Shown: positions 12,698 to 22,492, counted from the stretch's first letter. The stretch: DNA of 64,000 bases from Aplidium turbinatum (GCA_918807975.1 OU964926.1:26171996-26235995), one strand, 5' to 3'. Program-made: numbers and translations. The notes: a model not told the origin generated them from the letters alone.

Positions 12698-14029
12698 AAG
12701 ACTGATTTATGCAATACAACTTACCACGATTCAAAAATAATGTGTTGTTACTTCAAAACAGCCAGTTATAGGTAATTATTATCTTTACAGATGAATTGTA
12801 CTTATGGAATAAGAAGAATATACATAAGTAATCTCTAAATCGCTAAGAATGAATGTGAAATTAAATTGCAGTTGTAGCAGGTAGAAAATATAAATCACTT
12901 AAAGTAATATACTTCATAAAACTACTAGTATAAAATTTTAGCATCTACAAAGTAAACCATGTGTGTGTTTAACAAAAATAACAGGGGTTGAAAATGTGAA
13001 AAAAATACTTGTGACCATAGTATAAACAAGACACTAATCCGTTTTACAAATGTAAGCGTGGGATCGATCACGGATCCAACAGCTCAACAATAAAACCTTC
13101 AGAACCGAATGGAGGTGAAACCCTAAGTAAACAGTGTTGTTATTTAAAAGTCTCATGAGACACATCCAAAGTGTTTTATGATTTTTAGATTAAGATTATA
13201 AAAACGATTTAAGAGTTTGCAAATCATAAGTGTGCTTTAAGTTGCTGGAAATACGCTTAAGGTTACTGGGAGTAAGCTTATGGTTGCTGGAAATACTTCA
13301 TCTTTAAAAAAAAAAGAATAAATAAGCGGATGTATTATTCTTGAGAGAAATAAAAAAATTATTTCAACAAACTGTACACTAAAAATTTTTAAAACATTAA
13401 CACGAAAAAAACAACATTATTTTAAGAAATTAAAAATGTTAGTTCTGTAACTTACAAAACTGAAGAAATAATTTTAATAAATCATAAACTTTTCATTGCA
13501 AAAACCAACAACTAAAAAATACTTTTAACAAACTACAAACTTTTAAGCTCCTTAATTTAAAACTGAAAACAAAATTATTTCAACATACTGTAAATTAAAA
13601 CTTTTTAAAACATTAGCACGAAATAAAATTTAAGAAATTAAAAATGTTAGTTCTGCAACTTACAAAACTGAAAAAATAATTTTAATAAATCATAAAGTAT
13701 TATTCTAATAACATACACATGAAAAATTATTTCAAATAAAAAAAAATAGTTAAGTTTTGTTTTACAAACTAAGAAAGTAGTTTTGACAAACCGTAACCTA
13801 AAAAGTTTTTATTCTAACACCATACACACGAAAAATCATTTTAAATAAAAAAAATAGTTAAATTTTATTCTACAAAGTAAAAAGTAGTTTTGACAAATTG
13901 TAAACTGAAAGTTTTGTTGTAATAACATATACACGAAAAATTAATCACAAACTTAAATTTTATTAAACTGAAAAATATTTTTAACAAATCACAAACTTTT
14001 AAGTTATTTTGGCAGCCGATTGTAGCATC

Positions 14030-14092
14030 GAATAGACAGCGATAGACACGTGTTTCGCCCATGAGGCTGGGCTTATCAGTATCGCACCGTAT
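14030..14092 (-). ncRNA. Hammerhead ribozyme, unit 1 (core mutated)
   Basis: It has the same layout as the two intact copies, but the core reads CTGATAA instead of CTGATGA (on the plus strand TTATCAG instead of TCATCAG). The changed G is a catalytic core base, so this copy is probably inactive. The outer stem I strand is cut short where the solo LTR region begins. Confidence 0.75.
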
Positions 14093-14101
14093 GTGTTAAA
14101 C

Positions 14102-14667
14102 TGTTTTATTTGCATCGACAGCGCACGGGTACAAATAATTGACACGGCGAGAGAGCACAAACAAACATAGCCAGGTCGAAGACTTTCAGAAACCGGCCTG
14201 CCACACCCCGCGGCGGCGGGGAGCGGCGTGATTTATGGGGTGACGATGCACCCGGAGGGTTAAGTCCACCAGCTTAGGTCGCGAGGGCCAGGCTGGGGAG
14301 TCGAGGTACCTGTGGAGGGAGAGTGTGGATCGAAAAACTATATGGCCCGTCCGCAAATTTAGAATGGCGGAGCGGGCCAGGGAGACAGGCTCTTTCTGCA
14401 TAGCCCAGAAAGAAGCCCTGCGACGAACCGGGCGACCCGTCGTGTGTGGACGCTGGAACCGGCAGTAATTGACCGCCGGGCAGCGCCCACGTCTCCTTCA
14501 CGCGTCCTCGCGCAGGTACTTTGACTCTTATACCCGGTCTGCCAGTAGGCAGAGCGGATAAAATTGGGGTCTCCCACGAGGAAGAGAGTCGAACCATTTA
14601 AGGATAATTTGGCTCTCGTGGCAGACGAATATTCAATAAAAATGTGGAGCAGAGGCTCGATGAATCA
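14102..14667 (+). mobile_element. Solo LTR inside retrozyme unit 1 (fossil)
   Basis: The 566-bp sequence starts TGTTTTATTTGC, ends ATGAATCA, and contains a TATTTAAGG promoter-like site and AATAAA near its 3' end. It matches the LTR at 30029-30590 over nearly its whole length. No internal region or clear target duplication is present. The family is probably Ty3/Gypsy-like. It is moderately old relative to the array, since neighbouring unit sequence was altered at both ends. Confidence 0.8.
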
Positions 14668-14936
14668 ATATACTGTAATCAAAAAAAAATATATATATAT
14701 TACCAGTCAGTTTAACTCTTATCTTTGTGGAAAGAAAGAGCCAACAAAACCAGCAGGTGCCTGGGGTGGGTTATGTGAAGAAAGGCGTTCTTCCCGGCTA
14801 TCAGCACAAGGCTGATTACTCACTAGCACAGCGAGCAGCAGTAACGCTTCGCTAACCAGAACGGTGTAGCTTCCACGCTAGCCATAAAGACCTCCAATTA
14901 AACGTTTAAGTTATTTTGGCAGCCGATTGTAGCATC

Positions 14937-15001
14937 GAATAGACAGCGATAGACACGTGTTTCGCCCATGAGGCTGGGCTCATCAGTATCGCACCGTATT
15001 C
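14937..15001 (-). ncRNA. Hammerhead ribozyme, unit 2 (intact core)
   Basis: On the minus strand: stem I outer GAATA with TATTC and inner GCGATA with TATCGC, core CTGATGA, stem II GCCC with GGGC around an 8-nt loop, core GAAA, then CACGTG and the cleavage triplet GTC before TATCGC. Predicted cleavage lies between 14952 and 14951. Stem III can form only two pairs with a four-base loop. Its CACGTG is self-complementary, as in short-stem-III hammerheads that act as dimers. Confidence 0.85.
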
Positions 15002-15265
15002 TTGCCACTTGAGTAATCGACCGCCGCTTTACCAGTCAGTTTAACTCTTATCTTTGTGGAAAGAAAGAGCCAACAAAACCAGCAGGTGCCTGGGGTGGGT
15101 TATGTGAAGAAAGGCGTTCTTCCCGGCTATCAGCACAAGGCTGATTACTCACTAGCACAGCGAGCAGCAGTAACGCTTCGCTAACCAGAACGGTGTAGCT
15201 TCCACGCTAGCCATAAAGACCTCCAATTAAACGTTTAAGTTATTTTGGCAGCCGATTGTAGCATC

Positions 15266-15330
15266 GAATAGACAGCGATAGACACGTGTTTCGCCCATGA
15301 GGCTGGGCTCATCAGTATCGCACCGTATTC
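15266..15330 (-). ncRNA. Hammerhead ribozyme, unit 3 (intact core)
   Basis: The sequence is identical to unit 2 across all core and stem positions. Predicted cleavage is between 15281 and 15280, exactly 329 nt from the site in unit 2. A minus-strand transcript could therefore release a 329-nt monomer. Confidence 0.85.
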
Positions 15331-15857
15331 TTGCCACTTGAGTAATCGACCGCCGCTTTACCAGTCAGTTTAACTCTTATCTTTGTGGAAAGAAAGAGCC
15401 AACAAAACCAGCAGGTGCCTGGGGTGGGTTATGTGAAGAAAGGCGTTCTTCCAGGCTATCAGCACAAGGCTGATTACTCACTAGCACAGCGAGCAGCAGT
15501 AACGCTTCGCTAACCAGAACGGTGTAGCTTCCACGCTTAAACCAAAATAACTTAAACGTTTAATTGGAGGTCTTTATGGCTAGCGTGGAAGCTACACCGT
15601 TCTGGTTAGCGAAGCGTTACTGCTGCTCGCTGTGCTAGTGAGTAATCAGCCTTGTGCTGATAGCCGGGAAGAACGCCTTTCTTCACAAATCACAAACTTT
15701 TAATTGCACAAACCAACAACCAAAAATATTTTTAACACGCTACAAACTTTAAAGCTGTATGATTGACAAATAAAAAAACATTAACTAACGAGGTGCAAAC
15801 TTTATGTTGCATAATTTGTAACGTTAAAATCTGTGTTTGGAGATTTGTTTGTGTGTT

Positions 15858-16097
15858 TTAATCAGCAGGTGTCATTACGTGTTGCAAAATTTGTGCTCTC
15901 ATTCTGCTGGAGTTTGTATTTTTCCATGCTTGTCTTAAGGTAACAATTTGTGATGTAGATTGCGCTAGGTTTGTTGATCTTTTTCCAGTCCTCAGATTGT
16001 AGAAGTATATGTTGCAACAATTTGTTCTATAGCTGTTCATTTGGGTGTTCTCATTGTATAAAAGAAATGTTGATTGTTTAGCTGGTATTAGCATCAT
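15858..16097 (-). CDS. Uncharacterised 79-aa frame, right arm of foldback element
   Basis: This is the mirror of the frame at 10620-10859, with two visible residue differences. Product unknown. See that entry for the acceptor-like site before the ATG. Confidence 0.25.
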   Translation of the reverse strand: MMLIPAKQSTFLLYNENTQMNSYRTNCCNIYFYNLRTGKRSTNLAQSTSQIVTLRQAWKNTNSSRMRAQILQHVMTPAD

Positions 16098-16751
16098 CTA
16101 AAATCAAAATGTAAAATTTATTCCTGCATGATAAGCCTAAAGTTACGTTGTTTTGACCAAGCTATTACTCCAGGTTAGTTACATGTATCAAACGTTACTA
16201 TAAAGGTTTAGCTGAAACCACTGTTATAGCGAAACGTAGACCTAAAGAAATAAAGGTTTACCGAAACTAACATAAACCGAAACGAAAATTAACCGAAAGG
16301 ATGAAAAAATGCAGTATTTATTATTGTTCAAGATGATTAAATGCAGTATTTATTAAGATTTTTGGACAAGTCATAGATGATAATAATTATAACCAACCCT
16401 TTGATCATTTGCCGTACAATGAACTAAAACCGATCCACAGATCAAAAAACTCATCAAAGTACAACGAAATCTTCAATCACCCTAAACATTCGAAGCGTGT
16501 CCCTTGCCAACTCCAAAAGATCAACACCAATTACAAGAAATCCTCAAATATTTAAAAGTCCTAAAGGATCAATCACCAAGCGCGTTTCGACCTCAAAAAC
16601 GTATTAAATGAGATTCTATTCTGTGATTGTTTTGTACGATTTGTCAATAAAATATGATTGAAACTGTACTGTCTTGTTTCTTTTGTCAGTCAGCACATAA
16701 GTTTTATTAAACAAGATTTCCAGTTAAAATTAAAACACAGCAAAATAAAAT

Positions 16752-16825
16752 GGCCGGTTAGCTCAGTTGGTTAGAGCGTCGTGCTAATAACGCGAATGTC
16801 GCGGGTTCGATCCCCGTACTGGCCA
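16752..16825 (+). tRNA. tRNA-Ile (AAT), right copy
   Basis: The 74-nt sequence is identical to the tRNA at 9892-9965 in opposite orientation, with full acceptor, D, anticodon (AAT) and T arms and intact A and B boxes. TATTTTATTTT follows as a probable Pol III stop. Confidence 0.93.
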
Positions 16826-17109
16826 TGTATTTTATTTTGATTTAAAAAAGTCTTTGTATATTTCTTTCAGTAGAAGAAGTAGCTAAAAGAAAAATCTAGA
16901 TTCATTGGCGTTTGAACGAACTTCAGAATTTCTTCGAATTAGGCTATATTTTGTATCCAATTTAAGATGAGCTGTTTGCTATTGCAATCAGTGGCGGTCT
17001 GGCGAAGCAGCCTCTTAATACATGTTTTAAAAAATGGCTTAGGTAATTAGGCATACAAACACTTCCTGGTTCAAATCAACCGTTATGAATATGTGTTACC
17101 TTTGATATA

Positions 17110-17345
17110 GCGTCATCAGCAGAAAAATGTGCTCACAATATTGTCCCAAAAAAATACGCTCACAATGCGCAGGAAGTTCAAATGTCCAATGTGCGAGGGC
17201 TTGAAAAAATCCTCACAAAATTGTCCCAGAAAAATATCCTCACAAAATTGTCCCAGAAAAATATTCTGGACCCATAAAAATGTGCACACAAAATTGTCCC
17301 AGAAAAATATTCTGGACCCATAAAAATGTGCACACAATTTGGTAG
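17110..17345. repeat. 27-bp minisatellite, right terminal repeat
   Basis: This is the reverse complement of the array at 9240-9600, but with about two short units instead of six and one long unit fewer. It lies next to the IL-17 exon fragment at 17368-17610 and keeps that exon's reading frame open. Confidence 0.85.
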
Positions 17346-17610
17346 CAAGTGAACGCAATACACTACTGGTGGACAGCGACCTATCGTCACAATAAATCGA
17401 TCTTCCAGCTTGACATTCTTCATCGTTGAAAAGACAAAGATAGTTTGTAGGTGACATGTCAGATCCCAGGTTGGCTGACTTCAGCAGCCTATTGATGTTC
17501 CTCACTGCTTTGCTCAAGTTGTTGCTGCGTTGTCCGGCGGAGGAATAGATGAAAACAATTATCAGGCATCCCAGAATAGCAATCGCTTTGTTTTGTCCAA
17601 CAGAAAACAT
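17116..17610 (-). pseudogene. IL-17-like exon 1, 5' half, fused to transposon minisatellite
   Basis: The minus strand starts with the same ATG, signal peptide (MFSVGQNKAIAILGCLIIVF) and first about 75 residues as the intact IL-17 gene at 23633. After SIYCDD it runs across the 6-bp target duplication into the terminal repeat of the foldback element. The frame stays open through the minisatellite (FFWDNFV-type repeats), giving 164 residues. The TATA box and 5' leader are retained. The IL-17 domain is lost, because its exon lies about 9 kb away beyond the insertion. A secreted chimeric peptide is possible but unproven. Confidence 0.75.
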
Positions 17611-17710
17611 CGCGTTCTGTTTCTAAAAGTGACTTTGTCAAAGTAGCTGCTTTGTCGTGACGAACGTTTGTAATTTCGTTTCAAATGGTTCAATACAAAC
17701 CTGTTTTTTT

Positions 17711-17718
17711 TTTATATA
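17711..17718 (-). promoter_or_regulatory. TATA box of the disrupted left IL-17 copy
   Basis: Minus-strand TATATAAA lies about 100 bp upstream of the ATG at 17610, in the same context as the box at 23525-23532. Confidence 0.6.
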
Positions 17719-18750
17719 GCCAACTTTGACTTGGAAGGTGTAGGTTGATTTAAATGACATTTATTTATTTTTTAATCCTTTGAAAAGCATATCACCTCAT
17801 TAAGCAAACTGCTACACTTGCTTGACATGTATTTTTTTGTTTGTTAATGTTTAATAGATTCTTTGAATTCAACCCCCTGGACAGTTTCAATAGTAGGTTT
17901 TTCGCATGGCGGATTGTCTCAAATATTTCAAATTCTTTTTTAAATCATTAAACAACGAAAGCGAAATTTTTACAGTTGGAAGCAGAACTTAGAGTCAATA
18001 ATGAACCAAATAGAAAGTGAGAACCGGACAGACTTGCAACAAACAACAATTTGTTTTATTTCTGAAGAACCAACCAATCAAAGCAATGAAGAAAGAAAAC
18101 TGATCGTATGACGTCATCGTTGTACAGAACAGGGACTACAAGATTCTTGGCTTGGACTTAAAGCTGGAATGATGCCAAACTTGTTAATGTTTAAACTTGT
18201 CAAGTTAAGAAAAGTTTGACTTTTATTGGCGATGTAAAAGATTGTTAACTTATTTTTAATATTCCTATCATTTGATTTGGTTCAACATTTGTCTGGGATG
18301 CTTTTCCTGCTCCCCAAACCTTTACACGAGCTTGGGTCGGACATCTCCCGTCTCTAACCCACTGCAGCTAATAATTCACAACTGAACCAAGATAGAGTTG
18401 AAACTTTTATATTTTGTATCTACGAAAATCTGTTTCAAAAATTTTCACAAAATCGAATCTTGGTCAAATGCGTAAAAATTTGTCTGAAACCAAATGTAAC
18501 ACGAGCAGTACCGTGAAGTGTTGACATAACTCTAAACTCTGTTCTAGTATAATTGATCTTGTATAGTATATTGTATATAGGTTTAGAACTTGCATACAGA
18601 AATGTTTCCATAACATGTTGTTTAGGCATTGTTTTATGAGATAACTCTTCCCTTCCACATCCGAGAGTCAATTTAACGATGAATGAACAATAATCGCATG
18701 ATGTAAGATAATTACTAACGGACGATGTGATGTAATGGATTGATTGATGG

Positions 18751-19053
18751 ATTGAATCTTTATCCTCGGACTGAGAAAGCTTCTTGAAGAGCTTAATCCT
18801 GGCAGTTTCGCATACTTGCAGAGGCCTTGAATCACTGACGCAGGCCCGGTCACCGAGATTGACAGAGTGAAGTTTCCGATTGTTGAAGTCTTGTTGCAGG
18901 AGAATTATTCCATCCATTAGATGCCGCTGAATGGAGAGCAATCCTTAGAATGCGTTGCTCAATCGCACACCCCGAGAGTCGAACCAGCGCGGCTTGATCT
19001 TGAAGCTTCTTCGTTCCAGAAGTCACGCGCTACCAATTGAGCTATCGGGATGG
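18751..19053 (-). mobile_element. tRNA-derived SINE (family A), left inner arm
   Basis: This is the mirror of the SINE at 22191-22492: tRNA-like head CCCGATAGCTCAATTGGTAG, B box GGTTCGACTC, then the family A body ending in AGTCCGAGGATAAAGATTC. Confidence 0.85.
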
Positions 19054-19130
19054 ATGGTAATGTAATGGTGATGTAATGCGAAACTGCCAGGATTAAGCTC
19101 TACAAGAAGCTTTCCCAGTCCGAAGATTCA

Positions 19131-19428
19131 GTCCGCCCCGTTAGCTCAGTGGTCCGGCTCAAGATTACGCGGCGCAAGTTCGACTCTTGGGGTGTGCGCT
19201 TGAGCAACGCACCTTAAGGACTGCTCACCATCTAGCGGTACCTAGTGAATGGAATAATTCCCCGGCAACTACACTTCAACAATCGGAAAACTTCACTCTG
19301 CCCATCTCGGTAACCAGCCCTATGTCAAGAGCCTCTACAAGTATGCGAAACTACCAGGAATAACCAATCGAGGATTTGTCAGTCCGAGGATAAAGATTCA
19401 AAACCAACCAACCAAGATAAAGATTCAA
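19131..19428 (+). mobile_element. tRNA-derived SINE (family A), left inner arm
   Basis: The head is CGCCCCGTTAGCTCAGTGG, the B box AGTTCGACTC, and the body matches the copy at 38850-39140. A truncated 3' end of another copy precedes it (about 19070-19130). Mirror copy: 21815-22112 (-). Confidence 0.85.
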
Positions 19429-19880
19429 TCAATAAAATGATAACCCTATCACTTTCGGGTAATCCCCTTACTTCTAAATCTGATCAAATTCAAATGCGAA
19501 ACTGATTGCTTGGCCACAAGCACACATCCATGTTGACTGAATCAACAAGCCAAGAGCCAAAAACGTTGCATTTAAAAGCGGTGGTTCAAACATTGCGCAT
19601 CCATTACTCGGTGGTGACATCAAGTGGTAGATTACACAACAGACGTTTGGCCAGAAAATTGGCAATGAGGCAAGTAATAACTTCCCAGAGAAATTCTTCA
19701 CTAGTCCATAAATCATTCAAAAACCAAAGAATGTGGAGTGAAGCGTTTGCTTGAAGCATTGCACAGCGAAGTGGGATGAGTTAATTTGCTATTTTGATTG
19801 TTAAGAAGGAGCGATCTTCCTGGCGTCAGCTCATGGTATCCGTCATGAACTCTGAGAGTTGGGCGGCGAGAAAAAAAAGC

Positions 19881-19913
19881 CTTATGGGCAAAACACGTGT
19901 CTATCACTGTCAA
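19881..19913 (+). ncRNA. Decayed hammerhead 3' half
   Basis: CTTATGGGCAAAACACGTG followed by TCTATCACTGTC matches the 3' half of the hammerheads at 14937 and 15266 (stem II strand, core, CACGTG, GTC, stem I strand). Two changes are seen: GAAA has become AAAA, and the stem I strand reads TATCAC. The CTGATGA half is absent. It is a relic of a related ribozyme-bearing element. Mirror copy: 21330-21362 (-). Confidence 0.6.
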
Positions 19914-20602
19914 ACCTTGCTAAACTCGACTGCCGTGAAACACTTGCTATTTAATACGGCTTTTTGATTATTTTGTTTCAAGACATTGCATTAATTCTAT
20001 TATTTACTAAAACTGCAATCCATATTGAATACAAAAAGTAATAATAATTATTATTATCATCCATGTTTTATTTTTTATCATGACATCAGTGCATTCCACG
20101 ATCAACAAACATTTGCTTCTGATGTCGCCACAAATTGTTTGCTTTCTTTTTTTGCTTTTCGTTTTCTTTTTTTTTTGCTTTCGTACCGTACAGCGTTTTC
20201 CATCTCTTTGTTTTTACTATTAGTTTTTGTAATATAACGTTCTTTGTGCGTTTTTACTACCATTTTTATTGCATTTTTGCTGTGTTGTTTTGTTTATTGA
20301 CTTCTTATTGTGTATTGCGGCCCTCGGTTTAATTTACAAGTTTTTATTTGGCCATAAGAGCAGTTTGAGTTTGAGACCCTTGGTCTAGAAAAAAGTAGAA
20401 GCGACAAAACGCGAACGTTACTTCGCGCTTGTAATCGAAATAAGTGATTAAGTTAAAAAAACAATTAGCACGGTCGCAAAACTTTCAGAAAAATTTAGGA
20501 TAAAAAACAAAATAAAAATAAATTACAAACAAAAACAACAACATATATCCAGGCTATAGCTTTATCAGCCCATATCGCTTTCAAATGATATTTTCAAGAT
20601 TT

Positions 20603-20640
20603 GTAGCTGTTATAGTCGTCATTTTATTTACGTTGAATAT
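20603..20640. repeat. Spacer of the giant palindrome
   Basis: These 38 bp separate the arms ending at 20602 and starting at 20641. Positions 20609-20641 recur with one mismatch at 28314-28346, just outside the right arm, so the right arm is bounded by 33-bp direct repeats (GTTATAGTCGTCATTTTATT and so on). Confidence 0.85.
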
Positions 20641-21329
20641 AAATCTTGAAAATATCATTTGAAAGCGATATGGGCTGATAAAGCTGTAGCCTGGATATAT
20701 GTTGTTGTTTTTGTTTGTAATTTATTTTTATTTTGTTTTTTATCCTAAATTTTTCTGAAAGTTTTGCGACCGTGCCAATTGTTTTTTTAACTTAATCACT
20801 TATTTCGATTACAAGCGCGAAGTAACGTTCGCGTTTTGTCGCTTCTACTTTTTTCTAGACCAAGGGTCTCAAACTCAAACTGCTCTTATGGCCAAATAAA
20901 AACTTGTAAATTAAACCGAGGGCCGCAATACACAATAAGAAGTCAATAAACAAAACAACACAGCAAAAATGCAATAAAAATGGTAGTAAAAACGCACAAA
21001 GAACGTTATATTACAAAAACTAATAGTAAAAACAAAGAGATGGAAAACGCTGTACGGTACGAAAGCAAAAAAAAAAGAAAACGAAAAGCAAAAAAAGAAA
21101 GCAAACAATTTGTGGCGACATCAGAAGCAAATGTTTGTTGATCGTGGAATGCACTGATGTCATGATAAAAAATAAAACATGGATGATAATAATAATTATT
21201 ATTACTTTTTGTACTCAATATGGATTGCAGTTTTAGTAAATAATAGAATTAATGCAATGTCTTGAAACAAAATAATCAAAAAGCCGTATTAAATAGCAAG
21301 TGTTTCACGGCAGTCGAGTTTAGCAAGGT

Positions 21330-21362
21330 TTGACAGTGATAGACACGTGTTTTGCCCATAAG
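21330..21362 (-). ncRNA. Decayed hammerhead 3' half (mirror copy)
   Basis: This is the reverse complement of 19881-19913, with the same core change. Confidence 0.6.
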
Positions 21363-21814
21363 GCTTTTTTTTCTCGCCGCCCAACTCTCAGAGTTCATGA
21401 CGGATACCATGAGCTGACGCCAGGAAGATCGCTCCTTCTTAACAATCAAAATAGCAAATTAACTCATCCCACTTCGCTGTGCAATGCTTCAAGCAAACGC
21501 TTCACTCCACATTCTTTGGTTTTTGAATGATTTATGGACTAGTGAAGAATTTCTCTGGGAAGTTATTACTTGCCTCATTGCCAATTTTCTGGCCAAACGT
21601 CTGTTGTGTAATCTACCACTTGATGTCACCACCGAGTAATGGATGCGCAATGTTTGAACCACCGCTTTTAAATGCAACGTTTTTGGCTCTTGGCTTGTTG
21701 ATTCAGTCAACATGGATGTGTGCTTGTGGCCAAGCAATCAGTTTCGCATTTGAATTTGATCAGATTTAGAAGTAAGGGGATTACCCGAAAGTGATAGGGT
21801 TATCATTTTATTGA

Positions 21815-22112
21815 TTGAATCTTTATCTTGGTTGGTTGGTTTTGAATCTTTATCCTCGGACTGACAAATCCTCGATTGGTTATTCCTGGTAGTTTCGCAT
21901 ACTTGTAGAGGCTCTTGACATAGGGCTGGTTACCGAGATGGGCAGAGTGAAGTTTTCCGATTGTTGAAGTGTAGTTGCCGGGGAATTATTCCATTCACTA
22001 GGTACCGCTAGATGGTGAGCAGTCCTTAAGGTGCGTTGCTCAAGCGCACACCCCAAGAGTCGAACTTGCGCCGCGTAATCTTGAGCCGGACCACTGAGCT
22101 AACGGGGCGGAC
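21815..22112 (-). mobile_element. tRNA-derived SINE (family A), right arm
   Basis: Mirror of the SINE at 19131-19428. Confidence 0.85.
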
Positions 22113-22190
22113 TGAATCTTCGGACTGGGAAAGCTTCTTGTAGAGCTTAATCCTGGCAGTTTCGCATTACATCACCATTACATTACCATC

Positions 22191-22492
22191 CATCCCGATA
22201 GCTCAATTGGTAGCGCGTGACTTCTGGAACGAAGAAGCTTCAAGATCAAGCCGCGCTGGTTCGACTCTCGGGGTGTGCGATTGAGCAACGCATTCTAAGG
22301 ATTGCTCTCCATTCAGCGGCATCTAATGGATGGAATAATTCTCCTGCAACAAGACTTCAACAATCGGAAACTTCACTCTGTCAATCTCGGTGACCGGGCC
22401 TGCGTCAGTGATTCAAGGCCTCTGCAAGTATGCGAAACTGCCAGGATTAAGCTCTTCAAGAAGCTTTCTCAGTCCGAGGATAAAGATTCAAT
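22191..22492 (+). mobile_element. tRNA-derived SINE (family A), right arm
   Basis: The tRNA-like head CCCGATAGCTCAATTGGTAG has a recognisable B box (GGTTCGACTCTCGG). The family body runs to AGGATAAAGATTCAATC. Its downstream end is about 1.1 kb before the IL-17 start codon. Confidence 0.85.

Larger units (their letters stand above)
14003..15684 (-). mobile_element. Retrozyme-like tandem array with hammerhead ribozymes
   Basis: Three direct units with an exact 329-bp period (starts near 14003, 14908, 15237) are followed by an inverted partial unit (15541-15684). The first unit also holds a solo LTR. The array is flanked by a perfect 19-bp direct repeat ACAAATCACAAACTTTTAA (13984-14002 and 15685-15703). 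The opposite arm keeps the empty site once, at 11014-11032. Each unit carries a hammerhead motif on the minus strand. Tandem monomers of a few hundred bp with type I hammerheads are the known structure of animal retrozymes, which are thought to move as small circular RNAs using retroelement machinery. No protein frame is conserved in the unit. Confidence 0.8.
9214..17367. mobile_element. Polinton/Maverick-like foldback element (fossil, gene-less)
   Basis: The element is 8154 bp, begins AGTAGTGTATTGCG and ends CGCAATACACTACT. It is flanked by perfect 6-bp duplications GGTGGA (9208-9213, 17368-17373). Its inverted repeats are huge: 9214-12322 pairs with 12698-17367 once a 1.68-kb later insertion (14003-15684) is removed, leaving a 375-bp unique centre. 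Each arm has a subterminal 27-bp minisatellite, a tRNA-Ile gene and a 79-codon open frame. A 6-bp duplication, AG...CT ends, long inverted repeats and subterminal minisatellites are known Polinton features. No capsid, polymerase or integrase gene is visible, so it is broken and non-autonomous. It interrupts exon 1 of an IL-17 gene copy. Another foldback family with a 6-bp duplication remains possible. Confidence 0.6.
17374..20602. repeat. Left arm of giant palindrome, inner part
   Basis: This is the near-perfect reverse complement of 20641-23869. It holds the promoter and 5' half of the disrupted IL-17 copy, two SINEs, a hammerhead remnant and a hAT-like repeat. Paired positions sum to about 41243 throughout, so there are almost no indels between these arm parts. 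Confidence 0.95.

Noticed and set aside
14003-15684. CRISPR-like or plain satellite array
   Set aside because: Units are long, contiguous and without variable spacers. Hammerhead motifs and a 19-bp target duplication point to a mobile retrozyme and not a satellite or CRISPR array.
18435-18941. 168-codon frame in the left arm, mirrored at 22302-22808
   Set aside because: It overlaps a tRNA-derived SINE and adjoining IL-17 upstream sequence. The frame is not kept in the third locus copy.
20395-20450. Second hAT-like MITE around GGGTCTCAAACTCAAA
   Set aside because: The sequence resembles hAT ends, but the partner end and target duplication are not clear, and the palindrome centre nearby confuses pairing.
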